This document shows, one piece after another, positions 11,540-23,310 of a stretch of 64,000 bases of DNA. The DNA lies in NCBI GenBank assembly GCA_930367215.1, contig OV884056.1, positions 88,981,285-89,045,284 on the forward strand. Reading direction: 5' to 3'. A program made the position numbers and the translations under genes. A model generated the notes under the pieces. The model did not search any database and was not told the origin of the DNA. It saw only the letters and a program-made list of their open reading frames with translations. This DNA comes from Pollenia angustigena. Lineage: Eukaryota > Arthropoda > Insecta > Diptera > Polleniidae. Numbering within the stretch: the first letter of the stretch is position 1; every line of letters starts with the position of its first letter.

Positions 11540-11956
11540 AAACTTATGTATTTTCATCACACCAGAGGTGCATTTTAACGGAGTATATTGAAGGTGGTAG
11601 CATTTTTATAAAATTACAAAAACAACTAAAATCAACTCAGGAAATTTTCATGTTGTTTTTGTAAAAATTGTAAAACTGCAACCATCTGTTTTTTTGTTAT
11701 TTTTGATTTTTCTTATACCATCCGTGTAAACATAAAGTATACTCTCAGGACAGAATTTCCTATTATTTTGATTCTACAAAGTCGTAATACATTGTATTAC
11801 CGTGTAAACTGGCCTTTAGGAAAATTTCCTATAGTATGGTACAAAGAATGAAATCAATGAGCTTGGGAATAATTTATTTTTAGGAATGTTAAGTACAGAT
11901 TTCTACCACAATGATTCAGATAAAGAAGAAGATTTTGGAGACGAATGAAAGCAACC

Positions 11957-12540
11957 GGGCGATTCTATTCTATACAACTTTTAACATCAATTTTCAAATC
12001 ACACTATTTGATACTTTTTTGATGCCAATTTAAAGTAAAATATCTATATTTTATAATAATATAATTTTTTTAGACGTAAGCTTAAATATAAATTTGTTGT
12101 GCACTTCGAAGCATTAAGATTCATAGATTTGGCGCGAACAGAAAATTCATTACATGTTGCACTCGTCATGACTTGAAGAGCAAATTTCTTATTATTGGAT
12201 TATATTTCTCTACGATGTTTGATTTGATAATCATCGTCTGATATCTCATCTTTCACAATAAAAAAGCATAATGCAATAAAAGTTTAAAAATTAACCGAGT
12301 TTTGTGTTTTTTTGGTATGATCTTATGAAAGTTGGCCAATTTGGTTGCACCCGCTATGCACTTTAAAGCTCTTTCGTGGCTATTTGATCGTTTCATATAA
12401 ATTCTTGTAAATATATATCAATAGTATATAAAAAAATGTTACCCCTTCTAAAAATAGCTTAATTGCAAATGCGTTTCTTTCTATTAGCAAAAGACGTTTA
12501 AAGCGTCTAAATGTTGCACCCGTCAGAATAGAAATCGCCC
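11957..12540. mobile_element. 584-bp element with GGGCGATT ends
   Basis: GGGCGATTCTATTCT at the left pairs with the inverted GGGCGATTTCTATTCT at the right. AACC flanks both sides. Several GTTGCACYCGTCA motifs are repeated inside. It splits the hAT transposase relic. Superfamily not assigned. Confidence 0.65.
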
Positions 12541-12732
12541 AACCGCCTTTCTACCAGACCTTAACAAGACTATTAAAATTATTAAAATTTTTAAAAAATC
12601 AAAAAGAAATTCAAGTGGTATAATAGAAGACTACTAATGTTAAGAAAAGACGAGCAAAAAAATTTAAAAGGTTTTACTTTCAATCCCTCCAACGTCAACA
12701 ATAAGTGAAAGAATCTTTTGTGAATCCAGTGC

Positions 12733-13243
12733 CCATGTTCTGTAACTCTCGCGTCGAGAAAGTTTTCGATTGAAATGTGTGAAATGAAACAAAAATGTCA
12801 TAAATTGAAACAAACAGCTGTTTTTCTCACTAAACTGTGCCTGTAACTTTTTTTGGCGAGTACAAGCTGTCACGTAAAGAAATTACTCGCCAATTTACAG
12901 AAAAAGTGTTTCTGTAACATTTTGGTGAGAAAAGTTCCCGCTTTGAACTGTCAAATAAACTCACGAATAAAAATGGAGCGAGAAAAAATTTAAATACTAA
13001 AAAACAATTAAAAATGAAAAATGCAAATAATCATAACAATAATATTTTATTTTTGGCACATTTTTCATCGTTTTATTATTTTGCTTTTAACATTCTTATA
13101 AAATATACGAATGTCTTCAAAGCAGAGACCTGCGCCTTGACGACTTAAGCCGGCTGAGCCGCGCCGCCGATTATTTTTAACAGCCGCCGCCGCCGAGAAT
13201 TTATCGACTAAAGAAGTTCTCACTAAAGTTACTGAACATGGGT
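12733..13243. mobile_element. about 510-bp element with CCCATGTTC ends
   Basis: CCCATGTTCTGTAACT at the left pairs with CCCATGTTCAGTAACT inverted at the right. It lies exactly between the two C-terminal transposase motifs, where the reading frame is lost and later resumes. Repeats of ACTCGCC and CTGTAAC occur inside. No clean target duplication seen. Confidence 0.6.
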
Positions 13244-13344
13244 ACAGTTTCCTTAAAACAAAAGAAAGAAACATAAACATTGAAACTGAATACTCTTTTT
13301 GAAAGATAATTTTAGAATAATTGCCTAAATTTTGATGCTGTTTA

Positions 13345-13880
13345 TACCCACACCACAATAGTGGAGAGGGTATTATGCATTTGTGCTGATGTGTGTAACA
13401 CCTTAAAATTTTGGTCCTAGACCCACCTTAAAGTATACCGCTCGACTCAGAAACACTTTATGAGTTGATCTAACGATGTCCGTCCGGCTGGCTGGCTGTC
13501 CATGTAACTTTGTGCGCAAAGTACAGGTCGCAATTTTCGAGATAATTTAATAAAATTTGGCATACAGGTTCACATTGGCACAAGGACCGAATCGTAGGAC
13601 CACGAGGGGAGATAGGGGGCAATTTCTCCTTCTCAGAAACTATCAAACCGATTTTAATGAAATATAAAACATGGATAGGTCCATATTTGTACGGACACAT
13701 AAGCTATCCATTTTTATAAAAAAATAGGACCACCACCACAGATAGGGACGATTTCTGTCTCCTAGAAACTATCAAGCCGATTGTAATGAAATTTAAAACA
13801 TAGATAGATCCCTATTCATTTAGCCATACACTCTCGAAAATATATTTTTAAATACTGTGGTGTAGGGTATCATATGGTCG
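13345..13880 (+). repeat. copy of the ATGTCCGTCC fly repeat, CACACCACAATAGTGG subfamily
   Basis: TATACCCACACCACAATAGTG starts a block that recurs at 57435-57790, with GAGAGGGTATTATGCATTTG, the ATGTCCGTCCG signature and GTGCGCAAAG. Shorter copies of the tail are repeated within it. No coding capacity. Confidence 0.7.
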
Positions 13881-14604
13881 GGATTGACCGACTTTAAAAA
13901 CGATACGATTTAAACCCGAAAATATCATTTCAGGATCTTTTGAAATGGATTTTAAATGCATATTCCTTTTATTTTCAGTCTTTATTCTTTCAAATTTTAT
14001 AAAATATACGTTAACTGAAGTGTATTCTGAACGAAAATTTTAGACTATAATTCAGAAATGGATTTTAAAATCCTTCGAAATTCATCACACCTTTTGAAAT
14101 CGATCGATTTTCATCACATACCTGATAAAGTACCTTTTGTTAAATTGTTGTTACTTTTTTATTAAAATGTTCATGTTAAAAAAATATATAATTTTTGGTC
14201 TAAAGCTGGGATCACACGATTGCCGCAAGTGCACCAATATGTCACAATTTTTAATTGTGCTGTATTGACGCACAATAATGAAATTGTACCAATCAATTAT
14301 TCTGAAATCACACGATTGCCTTTTTTTAAACAAATTTAATTGCCGCTAGTTGGTACATTGCGAAATGGTTACAACAATTGCCGCAGCATAGTCACACGAT
14401 TGTTCTTACTTGTGTTAACTGCGAAAACAGCTGTTGTGGTAGCTGTTTTATTTGTTCGAAAATTCTTGTTTTTCGTATGTTAAGGTTCGCAAAAAATCTT
14501 AAATAAAAATATTCGCACTTTACAGCTAAATATGCTTATGAACATATTTTGTTAAAAGCAACAGGGACCGTAACATTTATGCCTTTTTTCATAAAAGTCA
14601 GATG

Positions 14605-14805
14605 ATAACTGTTATTTTTTGATTTTTATTTTTTTGAGCAAAAATAACAGTTATTTTTTGATTTTTATTTTTTTGAACAAAAATAACTGTTATTTTTTTA
14701 TTTTTATTTTTTCGATCAAAAATAACAGTTATTTTTTGATTTTTATTTTTTTGAACAAAAATAACAGTTATTTGATTTTTATTTTTTCGAGCCAAAATAA
14801 AAGTT
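14605..14805 (+). repeat. 39-bp minisatellite, left array
   Basis: GTTATTTTTTGATTTTTATT recurs at about 14611, 14650, 14689, 14728 and 14766, a 38-39 bp period. Each unit has an ATAACNGTTAT palindrome. The frames read across it on both strands are artefacts. Confidence 0.9.
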
Positions 14806-14947
14806 ATTCTCGAAATAAATTTACGTTTTTTAATAATTTAGATGACTTTAATAATTATTTTAATGTGCATAAGGAATTCCAATGATAATTACACACTAAA
14901 ATAAAAATTTAAAGTCAACTTTATTATTAAATCACGTACATTTATTT

Positions 14948-15120
14948 AGAGATTAACTTTTATTTTTGCTCGAAAAAATAAAAATCAAAAAATAACTGTT
15001 ATTTTTGTTCAAAAAAATAAAAAATCAAAAAATAACTGTTATTTTTTATCGAAAAAATAAAAATCAAAAAATAACAGTTATTTTTGTTCAAAAAAATAAA
15101 AATAAAAAAATAACTGTTAA
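14948..15120 (-). repeat. 39-bp minisatellite, right array, inverted
   Basis: The same unit as the left array in reverse complement, about four copies (AAAATCAAAAAATAACTG phrase). Together the two arrays form a large imperfect inverted repeat with about 140 bp between them. Confidence 0.85.
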
Positions 15121-15788
15121 GTTTGATCTAAAATATAAAAATCAAAATTATAAAAATCAATATATTTTATCATTGACAAGTGCATGAGGAACAATATGGT
15201 ATACTTGAATCAGTTTTTCGACATTTAATTCTATATGCTTTTTTTGTTTTATAATTCCAATATAACTGTTATTTTCGGTCCCTGAAAAGCAATAATAAAA
15301 AAAAAAAAATTTAAATGCATTATAAATTAATACATATTTATCTTCGTTACCTACTAAAATAAACAAAAAAGGAAATTTATTAAAAAAGGCAAATATTGGC
15401 GCATATTGTGTTGTTTGATTGCCGCACAAGAACACAATAAATATTGGTGCATTTTTGTTATTTTTATTGGCGCGCGGTTGCATAGAAAACAGTCACACGA
15501 TTGCCGCACCAGGGTTGTATTTGATTGGTAAAAGTAAGCACAATATTGTCCTCGATTGGTACATGAGCCATTTGGTTGTGCAGTCACACGATTGGGGTAT
15601 TAAAAAGTATGAAAATTGGTGCCTTGCGGCAATCGTGTGATCCCAGCTTAAGTTTTTAAACTTCTAAACTACTCAAAATTAAAATCATTCGATTAACCGA
15701 AAAATATTACATTTTGCGATTATTATTCGATTAAATTTTTACCCCGAATAATTAAATAATACAAATCATCGAGTAATTGAATACCCTA

Positions 15789-17395
15789 CTCACAATTAAA
15801 CAAAACGATGTGTTCCAGTTTCTAAATAGCGCGTTTGTGTATCACTTGTTACACATTGAATAGGCCAGGTAAAAGAAAATTTTGCGAATGTAATCATTTT
15901 ATAAAACTTTGCGGCGGTAAGTTTATCTATTATTAGGTCAACAGATATAACGAGTATGAACGATTCATACACTGAATCTAAAGCAGACAGATTTTAATGC
16001 TCATAATTATGCAATATTAATTCCAAATTTCTTATGTTTTTCTATTTCTATTGTGGTTGGCTCTTTTTTTCTTACAGCTCTCGTTTCAAATATACATACA
16101 AACATAGTTTTTACTTGAAATAACACAAGAAAGTAAATATGGAAACAAATTTTATTTCATTCATATTTTAAATATTTTTAATGCACAAGAAAGAAACTGG
16201 CAATAATAATGACTCGTACTATTATTTTTCTCACCTAATAATTTGCTCTGTCAAACAGGCAAAGAGACGAAATATTGTTTTTGAAGAATGCATGGTTTTT
16301 TGATTAAATGCTTGGTTTTTATTTGGTGTACAACCAGGTAAAATGTGTTGAAAATCTTCGAACTTTGCAGAAATAGTCACAAAAATCGTCATTTCACAAT
16401 AACACAAATTTTTGTTTTTGTTTGAAAATTTTTAGCTATTTTTAGTTTCTTTTAATTAAAACAAATATTAAATAAATAAAATAAGGTTTATTAGGCAATT
16501 CACAAAGTTATGTTATAATTTTATGACTGTTTTTGTGGAAGATCTTAATCCAAATGGGTTCATTTGACTTTTTTCGAGAAAAAAAATTCCTTTCAAAAAG
16601 GACATTAAGGGACTGAAACATTTTACGAAAATTTTTGTTGTAAAATTTCAGAGGCGGTCTCCGAAATTGCAAATTAAGCTCTTTACACAGAACACATAGA
16701 AAATCGACTTGAGTTAAACAATTCGTTCAGACAATTAAATTTTTTACTAATTTTGCCCCTGCAAAAGAATTGATCATATCAATTAACGGATTTGTATTTG
16801 CGAGTTCTGCCACACAAATTAAGTCAATTAAAAAATTAATTGCATAAACTAAAAAATGTACAACATACATATACACAAACATTTAAATGTATTTTGATTA
16901 AAAATTCATCCGCAACCCAACATAACGCTTATGTAACAGTTCTTATTTATACATAAGCTTGGTAAGGAAAGCAGCACAGATAATCCGCAATGTCTACGTT
17001 TACGTAAGAGTAACAAGGCCTTTAGCAAGAATCTGATGCCTGGTATATCACTGCATCGGTCTGGAAGGCCATCTACACAGAAAAATTCTCGCCAAGTTTT
17101 AATTAAAAATTTACTCAAGTGAATTAAACGTTTACTTATATCAACAACATTACTACAGAAAATGTTGTTAAAATCAAAAAGTTTTTTTTATTGATCCTTA
17201 TAATTTGTTTACTGGTTCTAAGTTAATTAAGTTTTTAATTAATTTCACATTTTTTTTAATTGAAATTAATTTTTATTTTTTTTGTTTGTATATTAATATT
17301 AATATTGCTTTATACATAGATTATTAAGCATGTAAAGCAAAAGTGCGTAATACAGTTTTTAGGCTATACTATTACCACTGCACTGCACTGCAGAA
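15789..17395. other. AT-rich DNA, one unassigned open stretch
   Basis: No element ends fully resolved. A plus-strand stretch without stops runs from about 16934 to 17122. It includes the residues NPQCLRLRKSNKAFSK and MPGISLHRSGRPS, has more balanced base composition than its surroundings, and follows a TAA. I do not recognise it. It could be an exon remnant or part of a repeat with TTAATTAAAC motifs. Confidence 0.3.
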
Positions 17396-17580
17396 TCTAT
17401 ATATATAAAACAGAATTGTCCGGATGTATGTCCGGTTCTCTTTCCGCGGCTTTCTGGAGCCGTCTGACGTCGCAGAAACATGAAATTTGGCATGCGAAAA
17501 GCTCATTTGCTCCACTGGTGCAAAACGGAGCCCGATTTTTGATTTTCGGTCTGTGGGCGGTGTGCGTGGTCATTGAGTAA
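17396..17580 (+). mobile_element. Helitron 5' terminus
   Basis: TCTATATATATAAAA directly after a host A is the canonical 5' end of many insect Helitrons, which insert between A and T and make no target duplication. The following GTCCGGATGTATGTCCGG and the helicase relic 1.1 kb downstream on the same strand support this. The 3' end (hairpin plus CTRR) was not found. Confidence 0.6.
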
Positions 17581-18490
17581 ACCGTTCACTTTTTCTTATA
17601 TTTTTTGCAGGAAACTTTTGCGTTTTCCTAATGACACTTTTTATATTTTAAGAATTCTATCTGAGGAAGATCATAGCATTGTCAGATTCCTAATTTTCGG
17701 TCTCCGGGCTGTGCATATGGCTTATTTCATCATAAAACCCTCAATTTTGAATTATGTATTTTTTAAAGAATTTTTATATATTCGATATTACAACATAAAA
17801 TTTGTTATACTGAAAGTACTTTCTCTGCCAGAAACCATAGTGGAATCAGATTTTAATACTGCTGTTGAAAAGTAGATATAATCTTATTGTATCACACACA
17901 TAATTACTAACAAAAATATTGGGTTTTTGTGGTGATTTTTAAGATTTGTTTGTAAAGTGATTTAAAGAACAATCATATTCTAAGAGAAAGTAACTGTTAT
18001 TTACATTCATCTAAATTAAAAAATAATAATATTGAGTTATTGGAATTTATTCTTCATTTTGCGCGTTTTTTAAATTATCATTAAAGGAAGAAATTATAAC
18101 TACCTATTTGAAGTGAATTTATATAATGTTATAAATATAAAGTTAAAGTTCTTTGTTTTACAAAAATCAACTAATTAACTTAAGTCATTAATCATTTTGA
18201 AAGCTGCTCAAAGTCGTCTTCAAGGTAGGTTATATTTTGTTACGAATATTTCGTACGATGTATGTCAGTTTTCGTATTAATAAGCAGAGATTTATTTCGG
18301 TGTTTGGTATCAACTGTTTCATACGTTTACATTTTACTATACTTCGGTTTGGTGGATGGTTTATAACCAGCAATATGTAAAACGCCGAGGATTTAAATCA
18401 GAGACCGTAAATATATATAAGAGTATTCAATTGTTCGTTATTTTTTTCAACATTTTCCTATAAAAAACAAAAAGGCTAATGCAATAGCAT
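17581..18490 (+). other. Helitron interior without recognisable coding
   Basis: Includes a second diverged copy of the terminal phrase TTTTCGGTCT near 17697. The 100-codon frame at 17573-17875 has no helicase or Rep motif and I regard it as chance. Confidence 0.35.
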
Positions 18491-19735
18491 TATTAAATTA
18501 TTTAGAGGGGGTCGCACATATCATTCTCAGTTCAAGCTACCAGTACCATTGACAGAAACATCAACTTCAAGTATGAGAGCAAATTCAGTGGATGCAAAGC
18601 AGATAAGAAAGGCTACGTTAATCATTTGGGATGAGACAACAATGGCACCTACCTATGCGTTTATGCTATTGACAAGTTGCTTAAAACATTGATGAAAAAT
18701 AACAAGCCTTTCGGAGGTAAAGTTGTGCTTCTTGGAGGAGATTTTCGCCAATGTTTACCAGTGGTACCACATGCTTACAGGACGGCCATTATCGAATCAT
18801 GTATTAAGTTTTCTAATCTTTGATCCAACTTTAAAATTTGACAACTTAAAGTCAATATTCGTGCAATGGATAATATTTACAGAGATTGGCTTTTAAAATT
18901 GGGGAATGGTGAACTCAGTTCGGAATTTGGAGAGGACATTATTGCATAACCAAACGAAATGCTGGCTGAAAACTCAATCATTAAAAATATCTTCGGTGAA
19001 TGTTGATATCTGATGTAGAACAGTATAGTAATGTGGTGTTTATAGAACACGAGCGCCTTACTCGTCCGTTCAACTTACATTTAAAACAAAAACCAAATTT
19101 CGAAATACATAAATTTGCTATTTTATGCCCTAAGAATGATTAAGTATGCCAAATTAATGAAGAAGTACTAAGTCTTTTAGAGGGTGAATGTTTTACATTT
19201 TTGGGCGTTGACACGGTGGAGAGCAATAGCATAGCTGAACGGGAAAATTATTCGGTGGAGTTTTTTAGCAGTCTATCGCCATCTGGAATGCCTCCTCATT
19301 AGTTACAAGTCAAGGTGGGAGCCATTATCATGCTTCTGAGGAATTTAAACACTAAAAGAGGGTTATGCAATGGCACAAGACTGCAAGTTATACAGTTGTC
19401 ACAGAATCTAATATGCGCAACTATGTATATAAACCGGCACTGCAGAAGGCAATCCTGCATTTATTCCGAGGATTGATTTGGCTCCTATAAATCCAGACCT
19501 GCCATTTATTTTGCATAGGAGACAGTTTCCTATAAGGTTGGCGTTTTCCATCACCATCAATAAAGCTCAAGGTCAAACGTTAGAGAGGGGGGATATATTT
19601 ACCCAAACCCGCCTGATAATATAATTATTTTGTAACGTTATTCTCGGCTGTGTTTCAATTGTGCAATTGAAATACGTGAATTGATAGGACAAGAAACACA
19701 AAAAATAAATGTTCCTGCTGACTACATTGCCATAT
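18490..19735 (+). pseudogene. Helitron PIF1-like helicase, degenerate
   Basis: Translation in shifting frames gives helicase blocks in the right order: KATLIIWDETTMAP (Walker B, DE) near 18612, GGKVVLLGGDFRQCLPVVP near 18715, then ITINKAQGQTLE near 19550 followed by the GIYLPKP type of C-terminal phrase. Walker A and the Rep (HUH) domain are not seen, so the N-terminal part is lost or unreadable. Multiple stops and frameshifts show it is dead. In an intact Helitron this enzyme would unwind DNA for rolling-circle transposition. Confidence 0.85.
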
Positions 19736-19985
19736 CGTAGGCTCAATATGCAAACCTGCTAAATCCACATTTTAAGTAAATTGAGATTTTAATGCCGTGT
19801 GGAATAGAAAGATACACCTCGTCGACCAGCATGTAGTTTTTCTTCAAATTGAGTCTTAAAGTGTGTTAAACCAACTATATTTTTAGCTTTTCTCTCAAGC
19901 TGTGCATATGAAATATGTATAAAAAGTTTGTTGTTTCCATTAAAAGTTATTAGAAGTTAGCAGGTTTGCATATTATGTCAATGAT
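19735..19985 (+). mobile_element. TA-type MITE, family B copy 2
   Basis: AATATGCAAACCTGCTAA near the left is inverted near the right, with more diverged outer ends CATATCGTAGG and CATATCATTG. The interior matches 3916-4504 minus its nested MITE and so provides that MITE's empty site. Confidence 0.7.
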
Positions 19986-20099
19986 ATGTTAAGTTCAGAA
20001 CCCATTCCCTTATTAATCAGAAGCCTATTGGAGGTCTGACTGTCTCACACATTCAGTATCCACTATTTTCGAGCCCAGTCTCTCAAACTCATCGGCCAT

Positions 20100-20185
20100 T
20101 TGATTAGTTTGGAATTCACCAGTTGGAATTCACAGCCCATCAAGGCCCTGGAATTCACTAGTTGGAATCCACAGCCCATCAAGAC
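20100..20185 (+). repeat. two-copy tandem repeat of about 42 bp
   Basis: GGAATTCACCAGTTGGAATT and the following CACAGCCCATCAAGGCCCT recur once with few changes. The EcoRI- and SpeI-like strings arise from this repeat. Confidence 0.7.
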
Positions 20186-20319
20186 CCTAAGAGATTTTAG
20201 TAAATATATCCTCGAGGTATACCCATTTACCCGTTCCCCTTATTCTGGATATATCGGCAAATCTGAAGTATCGCCAATATATCAGTATCGGTGTTCGTTA
20301 AACCCCTAATTGTCACTTA

Positions 20320-20640
20320 CCTATCGGCGACTTAATCGTAAATAGTTTCAACAATATTGTAGTCAACGACACTTTTAAGGTAATGACGCTAATCGGGCAC
20401 TAACGACTTTATGAGAAAAAAGCCGTTTATATAGTCGCCAGTGACAACTTAAACCACATTGTTACCCATATGATCATTAACGACAATATGCAAAATAATG
20501 TCGCTCACATTGTCGTTTACGACTTAAGTGCCCTTTGTTCGAAAAAGTCGTCAACGATTTGCATGGGCTGTCGCCAACATGTCGTCAGGGATTTACTATG
20601 GGTCTTGTACGCGTCGTCGACGTTGTCTTGAAGACATGGC
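20320..20640. repeat. region dense in GTCG/CGAC motifs
   Basis: More than a dozen GTCG or CGAC motifs, many as AACGAC or TGTCGCCAAC, in about 320 bp of otherwise AT-rich sequence. No element ends fixed. This may be the interior of a non-autonomous transposon. Confidence 0.4.
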
Positions 20641-22540
20641 CAACTGGGTAAATTGGAAGGATTAAGTTCACTTATTAGTCAACTCAAATTAATTGATATG
20701 GCAAAAAGTTAAATTAACATGTGGAAGGAAAAATAGCCCGACAAATTAAAAAAAAAAAAAAAATCCTAAGCGTGTTGCAAAAACAAAAACAGGATTTTAT
20801 TTATTTATTTTATTATGCAAACAAAAATTTTAATGATGTAGTAATTTAAATTAACGTTTATTTAATATTATACCTTTGAATAACAATAGAACTTTATATT
20901 TTCACGCTCTTTTCATTGTAAATGGTCAAGTATTTTGTGCATATTTTTTTTAATGCATATTTTGGAGTTTTTAGTGCATATTTTATAAGCACATTTTTGA
21001 TTTTTTAGTGCATGTAAATCTCATCCCTACTCATTAGTATTTTTTTTTTAAATTTTTAAACCCATATAACGTCAAACAAAAGAAATTAAGGAACAGAATT
21101 AAAACAAGCGTCAAAAATCAAATAAATTAATATGAGATTACATGGGTATATAATGACAACTCTCCCTAATGAACATACCTGGTACTTATTGAAATATTGA
21201 AATATAAATAAAAGGTAAGTTTATAAACATTTTATTCTTTAAATTATAAGCATCAGCACAATCCATAAAAATTTTTTTTTTAAGGTGTGTAAAGAAAATA
21301 AAGGATTGCTGGACAGGAATACATAAATTTAACTCAAATCTAAAAAGATTTTTATTAATTTCAAATTAATTTCTGACTTTTGGCAAAAAAATTTCTGACT
21401 GACTACACAGAGCAACATTTTCAAGGTCATCAAAAGAACACTTCATTTTGATTTCTGATTTTGATAGAACTAATCGAAATTAGCACATTTTCACTGTGTT
21501 ATTTTAAATTGATAAGAGAACGGCGCACACTGGGGATTTCGCGGAAAAAAGTCAAATTGTCAACATACTTTCATGCAATATGCAGTGATATTTTGAAATT
21601 TAAGACTAAATGGAACAATCAAATCAAAAAGAATTACTTCCCAGTAAAAAAAAATTTGGGGTTTTTGAAGCACTACAGAGAAAAAGCACATAATCAAGCG
21701 CTTTAATTAGAGAGCTTTTATAAAGCAGTAAATGATAACGAATAAAACATACAAAAAAGCTGCTATTTTCGTGCTGACAACGAAGATGGTTTTAAAGCGA
21801 AAAAAAAAATAAAAATATGCGAAAATGATTGGAAAAAGGCATTTAAACATGTAAAAGTAAAACATTAATGAATATGTTAATATAAATAGCCCCTAAAAAA
21901 GCACTTTAGCAGCGCTTTGTTTGCATGTTAAAAGAAGCGCTTATTGTCAGCAAAAAATAGTCCTCCAAACCGGGAACACCCCATACAAAAATCAGGCATC
22001 CCATGAGCAGGTTTGAAGCGATTTGAGGTATGAATTCATACAAAAAACCTGCTCCTTTTTTTTATTTAAAGAATGATATTTCAGTATACTAAACTGAAAT
22101 TTAAAAAGCGAAAACTGGCAAATATTTTTTTTAAATCGTTTTTAGAACATTAAAATATTAAAAAAAAATTCTATTTAAAAAACCAAGATTCGAACCAGGG
22201 AACTCATAGTTTCTAACTTAACACACCCCTAGACAACTGAACCATGAAGGAACGCTGTTTAAATATCATTAAAATGAAATATGTACCGTTTATTGTTTAC
22301 AACTCAACACAGTTTTTTGTTTGTTTTCTTTTTGTAAAGGCACTGTTGTCATAGCGTAGATTTATCTCTTTTGGCGAGTTTTTAAGTAGCAAAAAACACA
22401 AAAATTCCTAGTTTCTATTTGTTAAAATTATTTCGTCAAATATATGAAATAATAAAGAAAGGTGATAACGAAAATCATATTGGGCATTATGCAAGTATAT
22501 GTAAACATATGTGAAGGGGGGGAGAGAAGACACGACAACC
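20641..22540. other. AT-rich DNA, possible transposon end at 21521
   Basis: GCGCACACTGGGGATTT at 21524 is nearly the reverse complement of AAAATCCCCAGTGTGCGGCG in the 461-bp array units downstream, so it may mark the other end of the element the array came from. The adjacent 81-codon frame (21461-21706) has no recognisable domain. Confidence 0.35.
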
Positions 22541-22625
22541 GGATTTGAACTTCGCTTTTCATAAGGACCCAGAATATATATACTTTATAGGGTGTAGGAC
22601 CTTCGGCGAAGGGTATAAAAAACAA
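22541..22625 (-). repeat. end fragment of the fly repeat
   Basis: ATAAGGACCCAGAATATATA followed by GAAGGGTATAAAA is the reverse complement of the repeat's 5' end seen at 51256 and 29857. Confidence 0.6.
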
Positions 22626-23310
22626 ACTTAATTATAAAAAAAAGAGTAATTTTTGGGATTTCAGTATTTTAGTCATAACTCTGGTATTTCTTAACCGATT
22701 TGACAGATTTATATACCGACGTGTTACAGAAGAAATTTGCCAGTTATTTTGGTTTTAAAACTTGGACTCGGGAAGATCTATGGTTCCCGAAAATGGGTAT
22801 TTAAAAAAAAAAAATTAATATTTTTGTCATAACTTTTTCGTATCTGAACCGCTTTCCCGAGTTTTTCAGAAAATATTTTCTATTAAAAATTTCCGATCTT
22901 TTGATACATAAGGCGTAACCATAGGTCATATTACAGTCAAAAAATGCAGGTTTATATACAATTTTTAATACTTTTTGTATGGGAGGTACCACGCCCACTT
23001 CTCCAATCCCACCCACATTTGTGGGATGGTGTGTATTTATAACCTAAATGTTTGTACCTTATTTGAAAACTTTGGCTCCTGCCGTTCTCAAGATATACAG
23101 AAAAAAGTAATAAAAATACAACAACAAGGGATTTTTGAAAAAAATTAGAGGTAGTCGTGGTTTTTTGTTGATATCTCAGCCATTTTTGGACCGATCTGGC
23201 TGAATTTCAATAGCAAGAAATGGTGGAATATATGTGACATACATGTTAAACAACCTAGTCGCGATCATGTCTGGAGTCTCCGGAAAACACATATCAAACG
23301 TAAGACGGAC
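22626..23310. other. diverged repeat text, no gene
   Basis: Contains phrases typical of old fly repeats in this window (GGGAGGTACCACGCCCACTT, CTCAAGATATACAG). The minus-strand frame at 22801-23016 lies in this text and is not a gene. Confidence 0.4.

Larger units (their letters stand above)
10924..11815 (-). mobile_element. MITE family D, complete, twice invaded
   Basis: AGGCCAGTTTACACGGTAAT ends, TTA at 10921-10923 and 11816-11818. Same element as 59167-59616 in the opposite orientation. Removing the two nested insertions (314 and 142 bp plus duplications) leaves about 430 bp against 450 bp in the intact copy. Confidence 0.9.
11880..13325 (+). pseudogene. hAT transposase remnant, broken
   Basis: Three pieces can be read. 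One is a short acidic frame at about 11890-11950 with NDSDKEEDFGDE. One is PPTSTISERIF at 12686-12718, the serine-glutamate-arginine motif of the hAT C-terminal dimerisation domain. One is ILFLKDNF at about 13292-13315, typical of the extreme C-terminus. Insertions at 11957-12540 and 12733-13243 separate them, and stops and frameshifts are present. The DDE catalytic core is not recognisable. Position and orientation fit the surrounding 8-bp-TSD element. Clearly non-functional. Confidence 0.65.
14204..15648. mobile_element. 1.4-kb MITE with mirrored minisatellites, TAA duplication
   Basis: AGCTGGGATCACACGATTGC is perfectly inverted at the right end. TAA flanks at 14201-14203 and 15649-15651. 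The phrase CACACGATTGCC recurs several times near both ends in both orientations, which suggests internal end-like motifs. The centre carries two arrays of a 39-bp unit in opposite orientation (14605-14805 and 14948-15120). PIF/Harbinger-like, non-coding. Confidence 0.85.
10478..15788 (+). mobile_element. 5.3-kb degenerate hAT transposon with nested insertions
   Basis: The ends AAGGGTATTC and GAATACCCTA are inverted apart from the first base. The 8-bp direct repeat CTCACAAT flanks both (10470-10477 and 15789-15796), which is diagnostic of hAT. Near the left end a block of about 190 bp with ATTAATCGAATAATT text occurs twice in tandem (about 10479 and 10706). Inside are a broken hAT transposase C-terminus and later insertions at 10924-11815 (itself twice invaded), 11957-12540, 12733-13243, about 13345-13880 and 14204-15648. 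Confidence 0.85.

Noticed and set aside
14598..14885. Open frames on both strands with regular FIFLNKNN / KNKNQKITVI repeats
   Set aside because: They are translations of the 39-bp minisatellite, whose period is a multiple of three.
20100..20185. EcoRI/SpeI-like strings suggestive of cloning-vector contamination
   Set aside because: They belong to a two-copy tandem repeat with differing bases, and the flanks are ordinary AT-rich genomic sequence.
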